DNA of 64,000 nucleotides. Origin: JAVBSC01 sp031547305. GTDB lineage: Bacteria; Desulfobacterota; Desulfovibrionia; Desulfovibrionales; Desulfovibrionaceae. The position numbers and the translations under genes are program-made. Below, in pieces: positions 17,531 through 25,685 of this stretch; within the stretch, counting starts at the first letter, position 1; each line of letters begins with the position of its first letter. The stretch lies in the NCBI GenBank assembly GCA_031547305.1, contig JAVBSC010000042.1:1-64000 (forward strand), read 5' to 3'. The notes below the pieces were generated by a model, which ran no database searches, had not been told where the DNA came from, and saw only the letters and a program-made list of their open reading frames with translations.

Positions 17531-18385
17531 ATGGGCATCTTGTGCGCGATTCTTGGCATTGCTGCGTTCCTGTTCGTGTTCGCAGCCTGTGGCAGCAATC
17601 TGCTCTACTGGTATGAGGCGCTGAATGCCCCCTGCGCGGCTGTTCCGGCGCCCAGGCCCGGCCTTTGGACTTGTCTGCGAATATTTTGGCTTTCGCTGGG
17701 CGGGTATCTGATTGAGGCGGCTGTCCTGCCCATGGGCTGGTTTTGGGAGAGAAAACCCGGTTTTGATCCCGGAGCGGGCAGAGGACCGCTGGTGCTGGTG
17801 CATGGTCTTCGCTGCAATGCCGGGGCTTGGCTGTATTTGGCCGGCAGGCTGAAAAAGGCCGGCTGGGCGGTTTCCGTTTTTGTCTACTCCAGCCGTTTTT
17901 CCGCTCTGGAAAACGTTTTCGCGGATCTGGACGCGCATATCCGCGCCGTCGAACTGGCCTGGCCCGGCCGCAAACCAGTGCTGGCGGGGCATAGCCTTGG
18001 GGGCCTGCTCCTGCGCCGCTGGCTGTTGAACCCGGTCAACGCGGGCAGGGCGGCGGGCCTGATCACTCTGGGAACGCCGCACGGGGGCAGCAAAATGGCT
18101 GCTCTGGCCAGAAGCCGCCTGACCAGAAGCCTTTTGCCGGACTCCGGCTTCATTGCGGATCTGAAAGCGGCTTCGACTCCGGGAGTTTCCTGCGTGTCCC
18201 TGGTCAGCCCGACTGACGACATGGTGCTGCCGGCGGCGGGCCTGCTGCCCCCGCCGGGCTGGAAGCTGCGGGTAACCGGCCTGGTCAGCCATTTCGGCAT
18301 GCTTTATTGCCCCAGGGTGGCCGGAATGCTGCTTGAAGAGCTGGAAAATTTGCCCCCGGCAGGGGAAAATTCCGATTTTAAATAA
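17531..18385 (+). CDS. Membrane-anchored alpha/beta hydrolase (lipase-like)
   Basis: The 284-residue protein has two hydrophobic N-terminal segments (ILCAILGIAAFLFVFAA; WLSLGGYLIEAAVLPMGWF) and then an alpha/beta hydrolase fold. LVLVHGLRCNAGAW supplies the oxyanion HG, GHSLGG the nucleophile Ser, PTDDMV a likely Asp and VSHFGML the His. The GTPHGG segment is typical of triacylglycerol lipase/PGAP1-like enzymes. ATG 17531 is preferred over TTG 17525 because GAGG lies six bases upstream. The substrate is unknown; attachment to the inner membrane is inferred. Confidence 0.85.
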   Translation: MGILCAILGIAAFLFVFAACGSNLLYWYEALNAPCAAVPAPRPGLWTCLRIFWLSLGGYLIEAAVLPMGWFWERKPGFDPGAGRGPLVLVHGLRCNAGAWLYLAGRLKKAGWAVSVFVYSSRFSALENVFADLDAHIRAVELAWPGRKPVLAGHSLGGLLLRRWLLNPVNAGRAAGLITLGTPHGGSKMAALARSRLTRSLLPDSGFIADLKAASTPGVSCVSLVSPTDDMVLPAAGLLPPPGWKLRVTGLVSHFGMLYCPRVAGMLLEELENLPPAGENSDFK

Positions 18386-18448
18386 AAATTTCATAAACGT
18401 AATTTTGATATAGAATCAGAAATAGGACGGGATTGTGAGGAGGACGCC

Positions 18449-18868
18449 ATGATCGGATTCCAAAAAGCCGCGGCCCTGGTTCTTGTGCTGCTTTCGGCGG
18501 CCTGCGCCCCCAAGAGCCGCCTGGACGCCGCCCTGGACAACCTGACTGACGTCAGCGCGGCCCGGCAATTTTTTGGCGAGCCGGATTTTCAGGCTCCCAT
18601 GGCGGACGGCCGGATCCGTTACGACTGGCAGAGGAGCGGCCAGACTTTTGTGCCCGGTCAGTATGTGGAGCGGGAGATTTTTGTCGGCTACGATGAGGAC
18701 GGCTACCCTGTGATCTGGCGGCAGAATGTTTTTGTGCCGGCGCACAACCAGGAGCTTTCTTGTCGTTTGAGCCTGATTGCGGACCAGGCCGGCCGGGTGC
18801 TGCAAAAATCACGCGAGGGCAATGATTGCGATGCGCTGCTGCGCGGGCAGCCCGCCCAACCGCGATAA
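18449..18868 (+). CDS. Small lipoprotein of unknown function
   Basis: This 139-residue protein has a lipoprotein signal: MIGFQKAAALVLVLLSAAC with the lipobox Cys at 19. The mature part is short and globular, with conserved-looking DWQRSGQTFVPGQYVEREI and a single Cys pair (Cys around 105 and 126). GAGGAGG-type sequence precedes the start. It sits just before ftsE, but a promoter-like sequence separates them, so a division role is not implied. I do not recognise a family. Confidence 0.8.
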   Translation: MIGFQKAAALVLVLLSAACAPKSRLDAALDNLTDVSAARQFFGEPDFQAPMADGRIRYDWQRSGQTFVPGQYVEREIFVGYDEDGYPVIWRQNVFVPAHNQELSCRLSLIADQAGRVLQKSREGNDCDALLRGQPAQPR

Positions 18869-18900
18869 CCCGGAGTTGAAAATCTCACCTGGCGCGCAAC

Positions 18901-18929
18901 TTGCCATGCCGGGCCGGCTGCGCTAGTGT
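18901..18929 (+). promoter_or_regulatory. Candidate promoter giving a leaderless ftsE transcript
   Basis: TTGCCA at 18901-18906 and TAGTGT at 18924-18929 are 17 bases apart. A start seven bases downstream would fall on the A of the ftsE ATG at 18936. No ribosome-binding sequence is visible before that ATG, which fits a leaderless message. The match to consensus is moderate. Confidence 0.35.
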
Positions 18930-18935
18930 GCCCGA

Positions 18936-19664
18936 ATGATCCAGGTACGCCATCTTTCTCACAGTTTCGGGCCGCATTGGGCTTTGAAGGATTGCTCCTT
19001 TACCCTGCGCAAGGGCGAATTTCTTTTTCTGTCCGGCCCTTCCGGGGCGGGCAAAAGCACGCTCCTTCGCCTGCTGTACGCCGGCGCGTCAATCCAGCGC
19101 GGGGACGTCAAGGTGGCTGGCCTGGATTTGAAGAACATGAAGTCCGGCGATGTGCCCCAGTTGCGCCGCCAGGTCAGCGTGGTTTTTCAGGATTTTAAAA
19201 TCCTGCCCCAGCGCAGCGTGTACGAAAATGTGGTCCTGCCGCTGGAAGTGCGCGGCCTGGCCCAGGCCCACGCGGAGCGCCGGGTGCGGGCCGTGGTGCG
19301 CGCCCTTGGCCTGGACGCCCGCATGAACGTGCCCTGCGGGGAGCTTTCCGGCGGAGAGCAGCAGCGTGTGGCTGTGGCCCGGGCTTTTGTGATCAATCCC
19401 AAAGTGCTCCTGGCCGACGAGCCAACCGGTAACCTGGACCCGGAACTCTCCCTGCGGCTCATGGATTTGTTCAAGCAGTTCCAGAACTACGGCACGACCA
19501 TGATCGTGGCCACGCACAGCCTGGAACTCTTGCGCCGCCACCCCGGCGCCCGGCTGATGCGCCTGGAGGACGGCATGATCGTCTACGCCAACTGGCCCGG
19601 CGCCACACTGTACCGGGGCCTGGCCCACGCGCAACGCCCGGACGAGTGCGGAGGCGCGGAATGA
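18936..19664 (+). CDS. ftsE: Cell-division ATP-binding protein FtsE
   Basis: FtsE is the ABC ATPase that with FtsX controls septal peptidoglycan hydrolases. The 242-residue protein has Walker A GPSGAGKST, the Q-loop VFQDFKILP, the signature LSGGEQQRVAVARA and Walker B LLADEPTGNLD. The ATGA overlap with ftsX couples their translation. It has no obvious ribosome site of its own. In many bacteria FtsEX works through EnvC; an EnvC-like protein is encoded at 14635-15753. Confidence 0.96.
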   Translation: MIQVRHLSHSFGPHWALKDCSFTLRKGEFLFLSGPSGAGKSTLLRLLYAGASIQRGDVKVAGLDLKNMKSGDVPQLRRQVSVVFQDFKILPQRSVYENVVLPLEVRGLAQAHAERRVRAVVRALGLDARMNVPCGELSGGEQQRVAVARAFVINPKVLLADEPTGNLDPELSLRLMDLFKQFQNYGTTMIVATHSLELLRRHPGARLMRLEDGMIVYANWPGATLYRGLAHAQRPDECGGAE

Positions 19665-20551
19665 TCCGGGTCGTTTTCCGCCTTCTGGGCCAGGGTCTGC
19701 GGGATCTCGGCCTGAATCCTTGGGCCCAGTTGCTCACTTTTGCCGCCGTAACCCTGGTGGCCTTTCTGTCCGGCCTGTTCCTCATGGCCTTGACCACCCT
19801 GAACCACCAGCTAGGCACCGTGCGCGGTGAAACTGTGTTTCAGGTCTACTGGCGGCCCGGCACGGATCTCAACCTTGTTCGCGAACAATGGAGCGGCCTG
19901 CGCCATCTGCCAGGCTTTTCCCACGTCGTCACCTTCACCCCGGACGAAGCTATGCAGGAGCTTGGCAAAAGAATGGGCCGCAACCTGCCAGGCACAAAGG
20001 ATTTTACCTTTGAAGCCGGCAAAAGCCCCCTGCCCGCCACCGCCTTGCTCACCTTTGCCCCGCGCGATACGGACATAGAAACCTGGCTCAGGGAAACCCA
20101 GCTTTACCTCCAGCAATTGCCGGGCGTGGAACGCGTGGCCGCCACCCCCCTGCGCGACGAGCTCGGGCAGGCCTGGCGCAAGGTCAACCATTACGTCATG
20201 TGGCCGGCCATAGGCTTTCTGGCCCTGGTCCTGGCCCTGGTGGTCAGCAACACCGTGCGCCTCTCCCTGCTGGCCCGCTCCCTGGAGGTGGAAATCCTTC
20301 AGCTCGTCGGCGCCCACCCCTGGTACATCCGCCTGCCCCTTATGGCCGGCGGGGCTGTCCAGGGCCTGTGCGGCGGCCTTATGGCCCTTGTGCTCCTGCG
20401 CTTTATGCACCTGCAAATCCGCGACGTCCTCAACTTTCCTCCCCTGCTAATGGAAATCCAGTTCCTGCCTTTGAGTTTGTCCGTGATGCTGGTGGCCGTG
20501 CCTACGTTTATGGGGATTGCCGGGAGTTGGGTGGCAATTAAAAATAATTGA
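19661..20551 (+). CDS. ftsX: Cell-division permease-like protein FtsX
   Basis: The 296-residue partner of FtsE has one N-terminal membrane helix (LLTFAAVTLVAFLSGLFLMAL), a periplasmic domain of about 130 residues and three C-terminal helices with the FtsX pattern (LALVLALVVSNTVRLSLLARSLEVEIL). ATG 19661 overlaps the ftsE stop and has GGAGG upstream. FtsX carries no ATPase; it transmits conformational change to extracytoplasmic hydrolase activators. Confidence 0.94.
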   Translation: MIRVVFRLLGQGLRDLGLNPWAQLLTFAAVTLVAFLSGLFLMALTTLNHQLGTVRGETVFQVYWRPGTDLNLVREQWSGLRHLPGFSHVVTFTPDEAMQELGKRMGRNLPGTKDFTFEAGKSPLPATALLTFAPRDTDIETWLRETQLYLQQLPGVERVAATPLRDELGQAWRKVNHYVMWPAIGFLALVLALVVSNTVRLSLLARSLEVEILQLVGAHPWYIRLPLMAGGAVQGLCGGLMALVLLRFMHLQIRDVLNFPPLLMEIQFLPLSLSVMLVAVPTFMGIAGSWVAIKNN

Positions 20552-20666
20552 ACACCCAACCTCCATTAGGATGGTTGCAGGGGGTTGATCCCCTTGCCGG
20601 GGTATACGGGGAGGCGGGCCTCCCCTTAGCGCAAACGAAATGATTCCACTAAAAAAGGATATATCT

Positions 20667-22346
20667 ATGGCTACGCGCAGTAAAAAAATGACAGCCGGTC
20701 CGGAGAGGGCCTCGCACCGTTCATTGTTGTACGCGTTGGGTTTGACGCGGGAGGAGATGGAGCGTCCGTTGGTGGGGGTGGTGAATTCCGCCAACGAGAT
20801 TGTGCCGGGGCATTTGCATCTGAACACTCTGGCCCGGGCGGTCAAAGCCGGGGTGAGTCTGGCCGGCGGCACGCCGCTGGAGTTTCCGGCCATCGCGGTT
20901 TGCGACGGTCTGGCCATGAACCATGAGGGCATGGGGTATTCTTTGCCCAGTCGGGAGATCATAGCTGATTCAATAGAGATAATGGCCACGGCCCATCCTT
21001 TTGACGCTCTGGTATTTATTCCCAACTGCGACAAGTGCGTGCCCGGCATGCTCATGGCCATGCTGCGTCTGAATATCCCCTCGATTCTGGTCAGCGGCGG
21101 TCCCATGCTGACCGGCCGGAGCGCGGGCGGCAAAAAAGCGGACCTGATCAGCGTGTTCGAGGCGGCCGGCCAGCTCAAGGCCGGGCTGATCACCGAGCAG
21201 GAGCTTTGCTATATGGAAGAAAACGCCTGTCCCGGCTGCGGATCCTGCGCCGGCATGTTCACGGCCAATTCTATGAACTGTCTGGCGGAAACCATCGGCC
21301 TGGCCCTGCCGGGCAACGGCACCATTCCGGCCGTGGCCGCCGCCAGAGTGCGCCTGGCCAAGCATGCCGGAATGCGGGTTATGGATTTGCTGGCTAAAAA
21401 CATCACTCCGCGCTCCATTGTAACCAAAGACGCCGTGGCCAACGCCGTGACCGTGGATATGGCCCTGGGCTGCTCCACCAACACGGTGCTGCATCTGCCG
21501 GCCATTTTCCGCGAAGCCGGGCTGGATTTGGATTTGGATATTTTTGACTCCCTGAGCCGCTCCACCCCGAACCTGTGTAAGCTTTCTCCAGCTGGGGAGC
21601 ACCGTATTGAAGACCTGCACGCGGCTGGAGGCATTCCGGCCGTGATCGCGCAACTGGCCAAAGCCGGCCGCGTCAATACCGGCGTGCTTACCGTGACCGG
21701 CAAGACTTTGGGGGAAAACCTGGCCGACCTTAAAGCCGAGGTAAAGGATCCTTCCGTCATCCGCCCGCTGGACAACCCATATTCCCAGGAGGGCGGCATA
21801 GCCATCCTCCGGGGCAACCTGGCCCCGCAGGGCGCGGTGGTCAAACAGTACGCCGTGGACCCGGCCATGATGAGGCGCACCCTTTCCGCGCTGGTCTTCA
21901 ACTCTGAAGAAGAAGCATCAGCCGCCATCTGGTCCGGCCAGCTCAAGGCCGGCCAGGTTTTGATCATTCGTTACGAAGGCCCGCGCGGCGGGCCCGGCAT
22001 GCGCGAAATGCTCACTCCCACGGCGGCCATCGCCGGTATGGGCCTGGGCGCGGACGTGGCACTGATCACCGACGGCCGTTTCTCCGGCGGCTCGCGTGGC
22101 GCGGCCATCGGTCACGTATCTCCGGAAGCCGCGGACGGCGGCCTGCTGGCCCTGGTCCGGAACAACGACCAGATTCTGATTGACATTCCGGCCAGAAAGC
22201 TGGAATTATTAGTAAGCTCACAAGAACTCGAAACACGCGCCAAAAACCATGTGCCGTATAAAAAGGAAATAAAATCCGGCTTCCTGCGCCGCTACGCCCG
22301 CCAGGTAAGCTCCGCCGCCACCGGCGCCATGTACAAAGAAGAATAG
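20667..22346 (+). CDS. ilvD: Dihydroxy-acid dehydratase
   Basis: IlvD dehydrates dihydroxy acids in valine, leucine and isoleucine synthesis using an Fe-S cluster. The 559-residue protein has cluster-binding regions PNCDKCVPGM and ACPGCGSCAGMFTANSMNC, plus the C-terminal signature LITDGRFSGGSRG. ATG 20667 fits the family length and has AAAGGA upstream; an earlier in-frame ATG at 20640 would add nine residues. GC-rich hairpin sequence lies on both sides of the gene. No other ilv gene is adjacent. Confidence 0.96.
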   Translation: MATRSKKMTAGPERASHRSLLYALGLTREEMERPLVGVVNSANEIVPGHLHLNTLARAVKAGVSLAGGTPLEFPAIAVCDGLAMNHEGMGYSLPSREIIADSIEIMATAHPFDALVFIPNCDKCVPGMLMAMLRLNIPSILVSGGPMLTGRSAGGKKADLISVFEAAGQLKAGLITEQELCYMEENACPGCGSCAGMFTANSMNCLAETIGLALPGNGTIPAVAAARVRLAKHAGMRVMDLLAKNITPRSIVTKDAVANAVTVDMALGCSTNTVLHLPAIFREAGLDLDLDIFDSLSRSTPNLCKLSPAGEHRIEDLHAAGGIPAVIAQLAKAGRVNTGVLTVTGKTLGENLADLKAEVKDPSVIRPLDNPYSQEGGIAILRGNLAPQGAVVKQYAVDPAMMRRTLSALVFNSEEEASAAIWSGQLKAGQVLIIRYEGPRGGPGMREMLTPTAAIAGMGLGADVALITDGRFSGGSRGAAIGHVSPEAADGGLLALVRNNDQILIDIPARKLELLVSSQELETRAKNHVPYKKEIKSGFLRRYARQVSSAATGAMYKEE

Positions 22347-22353
22347 TTTTTAA

Positions 22354-22428
22354 TTTGAGGAGGCGGAGCCTATCCAAGCCCCCGCCTGAGCCCATTGGCG
22401 GGGAGTTTGCGGGGCCGCCCCTCAAATC
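22354..22428. repeat. GC-rich nested hairpins after ilvD
   Basis: CCCCGCC (22380-22386) pairs with GGCGGGG (22397-22403). An outer pairing of ATTTGAGG with CCTCAAAT encloses it. There is no T-run after the outer stem on either strand, so termination is possible but not clear. Confidence 0.45.
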
Positions 22429-22448
22429 AAAAAGAAGGTTTCATCATT

Positions 22449-23222
22449 ATGTGGGAAGCGGATCCGCAGAAAAGATATGAGGCCTGGTACGAGACGCCGG
22501 CGGGGATGTTTGCCCTGGAGCGACAGATGGCGCTTTTGGGGCGTCTTATCGCCGGCTGGCCCAGGCGCGGGCACACGCTTTTGGAAGTGCAGTGCGGGAG
22601 CGGCCGGTTTTTGGAGGCTTTTTGGGAGGCCGGGCTGGATGTTACCGGTTGCGAATCAGACCAGGGGCTGTTGGAGGAGGCCAGGAAGCGTCTGGGGCAG
22701 CGGGCGGATTTTTCCGTGAGCAATCCCGCGTTGCTGCCCTATGAGGATCAGCGGTTTGATTATGCGGCCTGCGTGGCCGGCCTGGAGTTTTTGTCCGAGC
22801 CGGAGGCAATGCTGCAGGAGCTTTTTCGCGTGACGGTGCGCGGGGCTCTGATTGCCTTCCCGAACCGCTGTTCCCTGGCCGGGGTTTACGCTTCCAGAGG
22901 CGGCCGGGCCAAAAAAATAAAGGATGCCGGGCCGGACAAGCCGTATTGGCACACTCCCTGGAGCGTCTGGCGGATTTTGCGCCGGGTGGCCGCGGCCAGG
23001 CATACCACGTGGGGCAGCGCGCTGATCGGACCGGTCTGGAGCTGGAAGCCGCATTGCTGGGCCTGCCGCATAAACGCGGGCATTCGTCCGCCTCTGGGCG
23101 CATTTGTGGCACTGCGCGTGGACCTTGCCCCGGCCAGGGCCTGCACCCCGCTTTGGTTGCGCGCGAACAAACTGGCTCCCAACAGCACGGGGCTGATGTT
23201 CAAAAATCCCAACAACCCCTAA
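22449..23222 (+). CDS. SAM-dependent methyltransferase, class I
   Basis: The 257-residue protein has a methyltransferase core: TLLEVQCGSGRFLEAF (motif I with Gln in place of the usual Gly or Asp), VTGCESDQGLLEEA and YEDQRFDYAACVAGLEFL. The C-terminal third is rich in Trp, Cys and Pro and resembles no family I know. ATG 22449 is chosen because GAAGG lies upstream; an earlier in-frame ATG exists at 22395. The substrate cannot be assigned. Confidence 0.78.
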   Translation: MWEADPQKRYEAWYETPAGMFALERQMALLGRLIAGWPRRGHTLLEVQCGSGRFLEAFWEAGLDVTGCESDQGLLEEARKRLGQRADFSVSNPALLPYEDQRFDYAACVAGLEFLSEPEAMLQELFRVTVRGALIAFPNRCSLAGVYASRGGRAKKIKDAGPDKPYWHTPWSVWRILRRVAAARHTTWGSALIGPVWSWKPHCWACRINAGIRPPLGAFVALRVDLAPARACTPLWLRANKLAPNSTGLMFKNPNNP

Positions 23223-24946
23223 CATCCCCATAGTTTATTGAGTTCGGCCAAAAAGTGTCTTTGCCCGGCCAGGCGCAGATCCGCCAGCAGGGCGGGCAGG
23301 CCGCTGACCAGGGCTTGCAGGGCCGCCAGGTCTCCGCTGTTGTCCAGCACCAGGTGGCAGGCGCGCATTTTTTCCTTTTGCGACCATTGCCAGGAATCCA
23401 TGAGCGCGACCGTACTCTCCGGCCAGCCGCGCAGTTTGGTCAGGCGCTCCAGGCGCGTCCGCTCCGGGCAGAATACTCCGACCAGCAGCGGGGCTTCGCT
23501 GCCTGGACCCGGTTGTTTTTTGTCCCGCCCGCCTTCCAGATAGAGCGGCACTTCGGCAAAGAGCGGTTGGTCCGGGTCAGTATGCGCCTGCCAGAAGCTC
23601 TGCATGTCGTGGAAGACCAGAGGGTGGATCAGGGCTTCCAGCTCTTTGCGCAAGGCCGGTTCCGTACACATGGCTTTGAAAAGAGCTGCCTTGTCCACCG
23701 GGCCGGAGCGGTCCGGCACAAAGCGTTCCCCAAAACGCCCGCGCAGGAGCACGCAACCGTCCGCACCCGGCTGGTACAGTCTGGCCACGGCCGCATCCGC
23801 GCTCCAGGTGGGCAGGCCCAGGCTGTCCAGGGCTTTCAGAACAGCTGACTTGCCGCAGCCGGGCACGCCGGTGATTACCACTCTCCGTGGATTTCGCGTG
23901 TAAAAAAGCGCGCTCGCGGCAAAATCCTCCGGTGGGGACAGGCAGAAATCCAAAGGAACCCCGCTGGCCGGGTGCTTGAGTTTGAGCTTCCAGGCGTGGA
24001 GCATCTGCCGGGCCGGGGGGGCCGCAAGCGTTGCCGTGCCCGGTCCGGGCCAGATGCTGGAGGGGCTGGAAGGATACACATTGTCGGAAGCGGCGCAATG
24101 GGGGACTTTTGCCGGATGCCCGTCCGAGGCTTGATTTTTTGGCCCGTAGACGGAATCGCCCAGGATGGGGTGCCCCAGGTGGGTCAGATGCACGCGGATC
24201 TGGTGGGTGCGGCCGGTGTGGATGCGTACGGCCAGCAGGGCGAAGCGGCCCAGAGGATCGGCGTACAGAGTGCGGTAATCCGACTGGGCCGGCCGGCCGG
24301 ATTTGAGCACGGCCATTTTCGTCTTGACGCTGGGATGGCGGCCGATGGGCTCCGCGATCATGCCGGCAGCCGGTTGCGGCGTTCCCCGGACCAGGGCCAG
24401 ATATTCCTTGTATATTTCCCGGCGACTGAACATAGAGCTCAGCTTAAGGCGTACTGGCTCCTCCAGGGCCACCAGCAGCAGGCCGCTGCTGTCCTTGTCC
24501 AGGCGGTGGACGATTCCGGGGCGCAAGCCTTCTCCGGCCGGGGTGGCGGCCAGTTCCGGGCAATGCCGGATAAGCCGCTGGGCCAGGGTGCCGGTCGGGC
24601 AACTCGGGCAGGGATGCACGGTCAGGCCGGCCGGCTTGTCCAGGGCGGCCAGGAAGGGGTCGCGGTAAATAAAGCGCAGTTCGCCGTCCTCCGGCTGCAA
24701 TTCCGGCGGCGCGGACTCAAGGCGGGCCAGCACTTTATCCCCCGCTGCCAGGCGGCGCTTTGGCGCAAGGCAGGGTCGGCCGTTAAAGCTAACCTGGCCA
24801 CGCAGAACGGCCTGTTTGATTTTTTCCCGCGAAAGTTCGCCTTCCAGCGCCGCGCTTAAAAACACATCCAGGCGCAGGCCGTCGTCCGATGGTCCGGCCG
24901 TAAAGGCGAGTTCCCTGAAAAACGTCTTATCGTGCTTTTCTTCCAT
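23219..24946 (-). CDS. coaE: Fused RluD-type pseudouridine synthase and dephospho-CoA kinase
   Basis: Two enzymes are joined in one 575-residue chain (from ATG 24946; ATG 24955 is also possible). The N-terminal half has an S4-like domain (GLRLDVFLSAALEGELSR) and the RluA-family catalytic motif GIVHRLDKDSSGLLLVA, which modifies rRNA uridines. The C-terminal half (about 365 onward) is CoaE: P-loop ITGVPGCGKS, then SADAAV, then ALIHPLVF. It completes coenzyme A. I believe this fusion occurs in Desulfovibrio relatives, so it is probably real rather than a sequencing artefact; no stop or frameshift lies at the junction. Its stop overlaps the convergent methyltransferase gene. Confidence 0.92.
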   Translation of the reverse strand: MEEKHDKTFFRELAFTAGPSDDGLRLDVFLSAALEGELSREKIKQAVLRGQVSFNGRPCLAPKRRLAAGDKVLARLESAPPELQPEDGELRFIYRDPFLAALDKPAGLTVHPCPSCPTGTLAQRLIRHCPELAATPAGEGLRPGIVHRLDKDSSGLLLVALEEPVRLKLSSMFSRREIYKEYLALVRGTPQPAAGMIAEPIGRHPSVKTKMAVLKSGRPAQSDYRTLYADPLGRFALLAVRIHTGRTHQIRVHLTHLGHPILGDSVYGPKNQASDGHPAKVPHCAASDNVYPSSPSSIWPGPGTATLAAPPARQMLHAWKLKLKHPASGVPLDFCLSPPEDFAASALFYTRNPRRVVITGVPGCGKSAVLKALDSLGLPTWSADAAVARLYQPGADGCVLLRGRFGERFVPDRSGPVDKAALFKAMCTEPALRKELEALIHPLVFHDMQSFWQAHTDPDQPLFAEVPLYLEGGRDKKQPGPGSEAPLLVGVFCPERTRLERLTKLRGWPESTVALMDSWQWSQKEKMRACHLVLDNSGDLAALQALVSGLPALLADLRLAGQRHFLAELNKLWGC

Positions 24947-25058
24947 ATAAATCATATCCGCCGCTTGACCGTGCTCTGGGCAAGCTTTACAACCCAGGAT
25001 GACGCGCGGCAAAGGGTTTTGCCGAATTTTTATCAGCCAAAATAATACGGAGCACAAG

Positions 25059-25685
25059 ATGGCAGTTTACGTTGTGGACCATCCCCTGGTCAAACACAAG
25101 TTGGGCCTGCTCAGAAGGCACGATTTGCCGGTGCGCGAGTTCCGGGCCGTGTCCAATGAACTGTGCCGCCTGCTGGCCTATGAATGCACCAAGAGCCTGG
25201 AAACGGAAAAAATAACCGTCCAGGGCTGGGCCGGGCCGGTGGAAGTGGATCGCATAAAGGGCAAAAAAATTACTGTGGTGCCTATCCTGCGCGCCGGCAT
25301 GGGCATGCTGGACGGCTTTCTGGATCTCATCCCCGGCGCCAAAGTCAGCGTGGTGGGCATGTTTCGCAATGAAAGCACCCTGGAGCCGGTCAAATACTAC
25401 GTCAAACTGGCCAAAGACATGAAGCGCCGCCAGGCGGTAATTCTGGACCCCATGCTCGCCACCGGCGGCACTCTGTGCGCCACCATCAGCCTGCTCAAGG
25501 AGGCCGGATGCCAGAGCATTGTGGGCATATTCCTGGTGGCCGCGCCCGAAGGTCTGGCCAGACTGGCGCAGCAGCACCCGGACGTGGACGTCTACGCCGC
25601 GGCTGTGGACCGCTGCCTGGATAAAAACGGCTATATCCTGCCCGGCCTGGGCGATGCCGGCGACAAGATTTTCGGGACTAAGTGA
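25059..25685 (+). CDS. upp: Uracil phosphoribosyltransferase
   Basis: Upp salvages uracil to UMP using PRPP. The 208-residue protein has the standard length and the PRPP-binding motif ILDPMLATGGTLCATI, plus VPILRAGMGMLDGF. ATG 25059 has GGAG at good spacing. It is transcribed divergently from the RluD-CoaE gene. Its TGA abuts the stop of the convergent PAS gene with no base between, so transcripts must overlap. Confidence 0.96.
   Translation: MAVYVVDHPLVKHKLGLLRRHDLPVREFRAVSNELCRLLAYECTKSLETEKITVQGWAGPVEVDRIKGKKITVVPILRAGMGMLDGFLDLIPGAKVSVVGMFRNESTLEPVKYYVKLAKDMKRRQAVILDPMLATGGTLCATISLLKEAGCQSIVGIFLVAAPEGLARLAQQHPDVDVYAAAVDRCLDKNGYILPGLGDAGDKIFGTK

Noticed and set aside
17401..17532. A 43-codon minus-strand frame just upstream of prmA with a protein-like composition
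   Set aside because: Its start overlaps the hydrolase start on the other strand (CCATGG) and it has no ribosome site. It could be a real leader peptide but cannot be supported.
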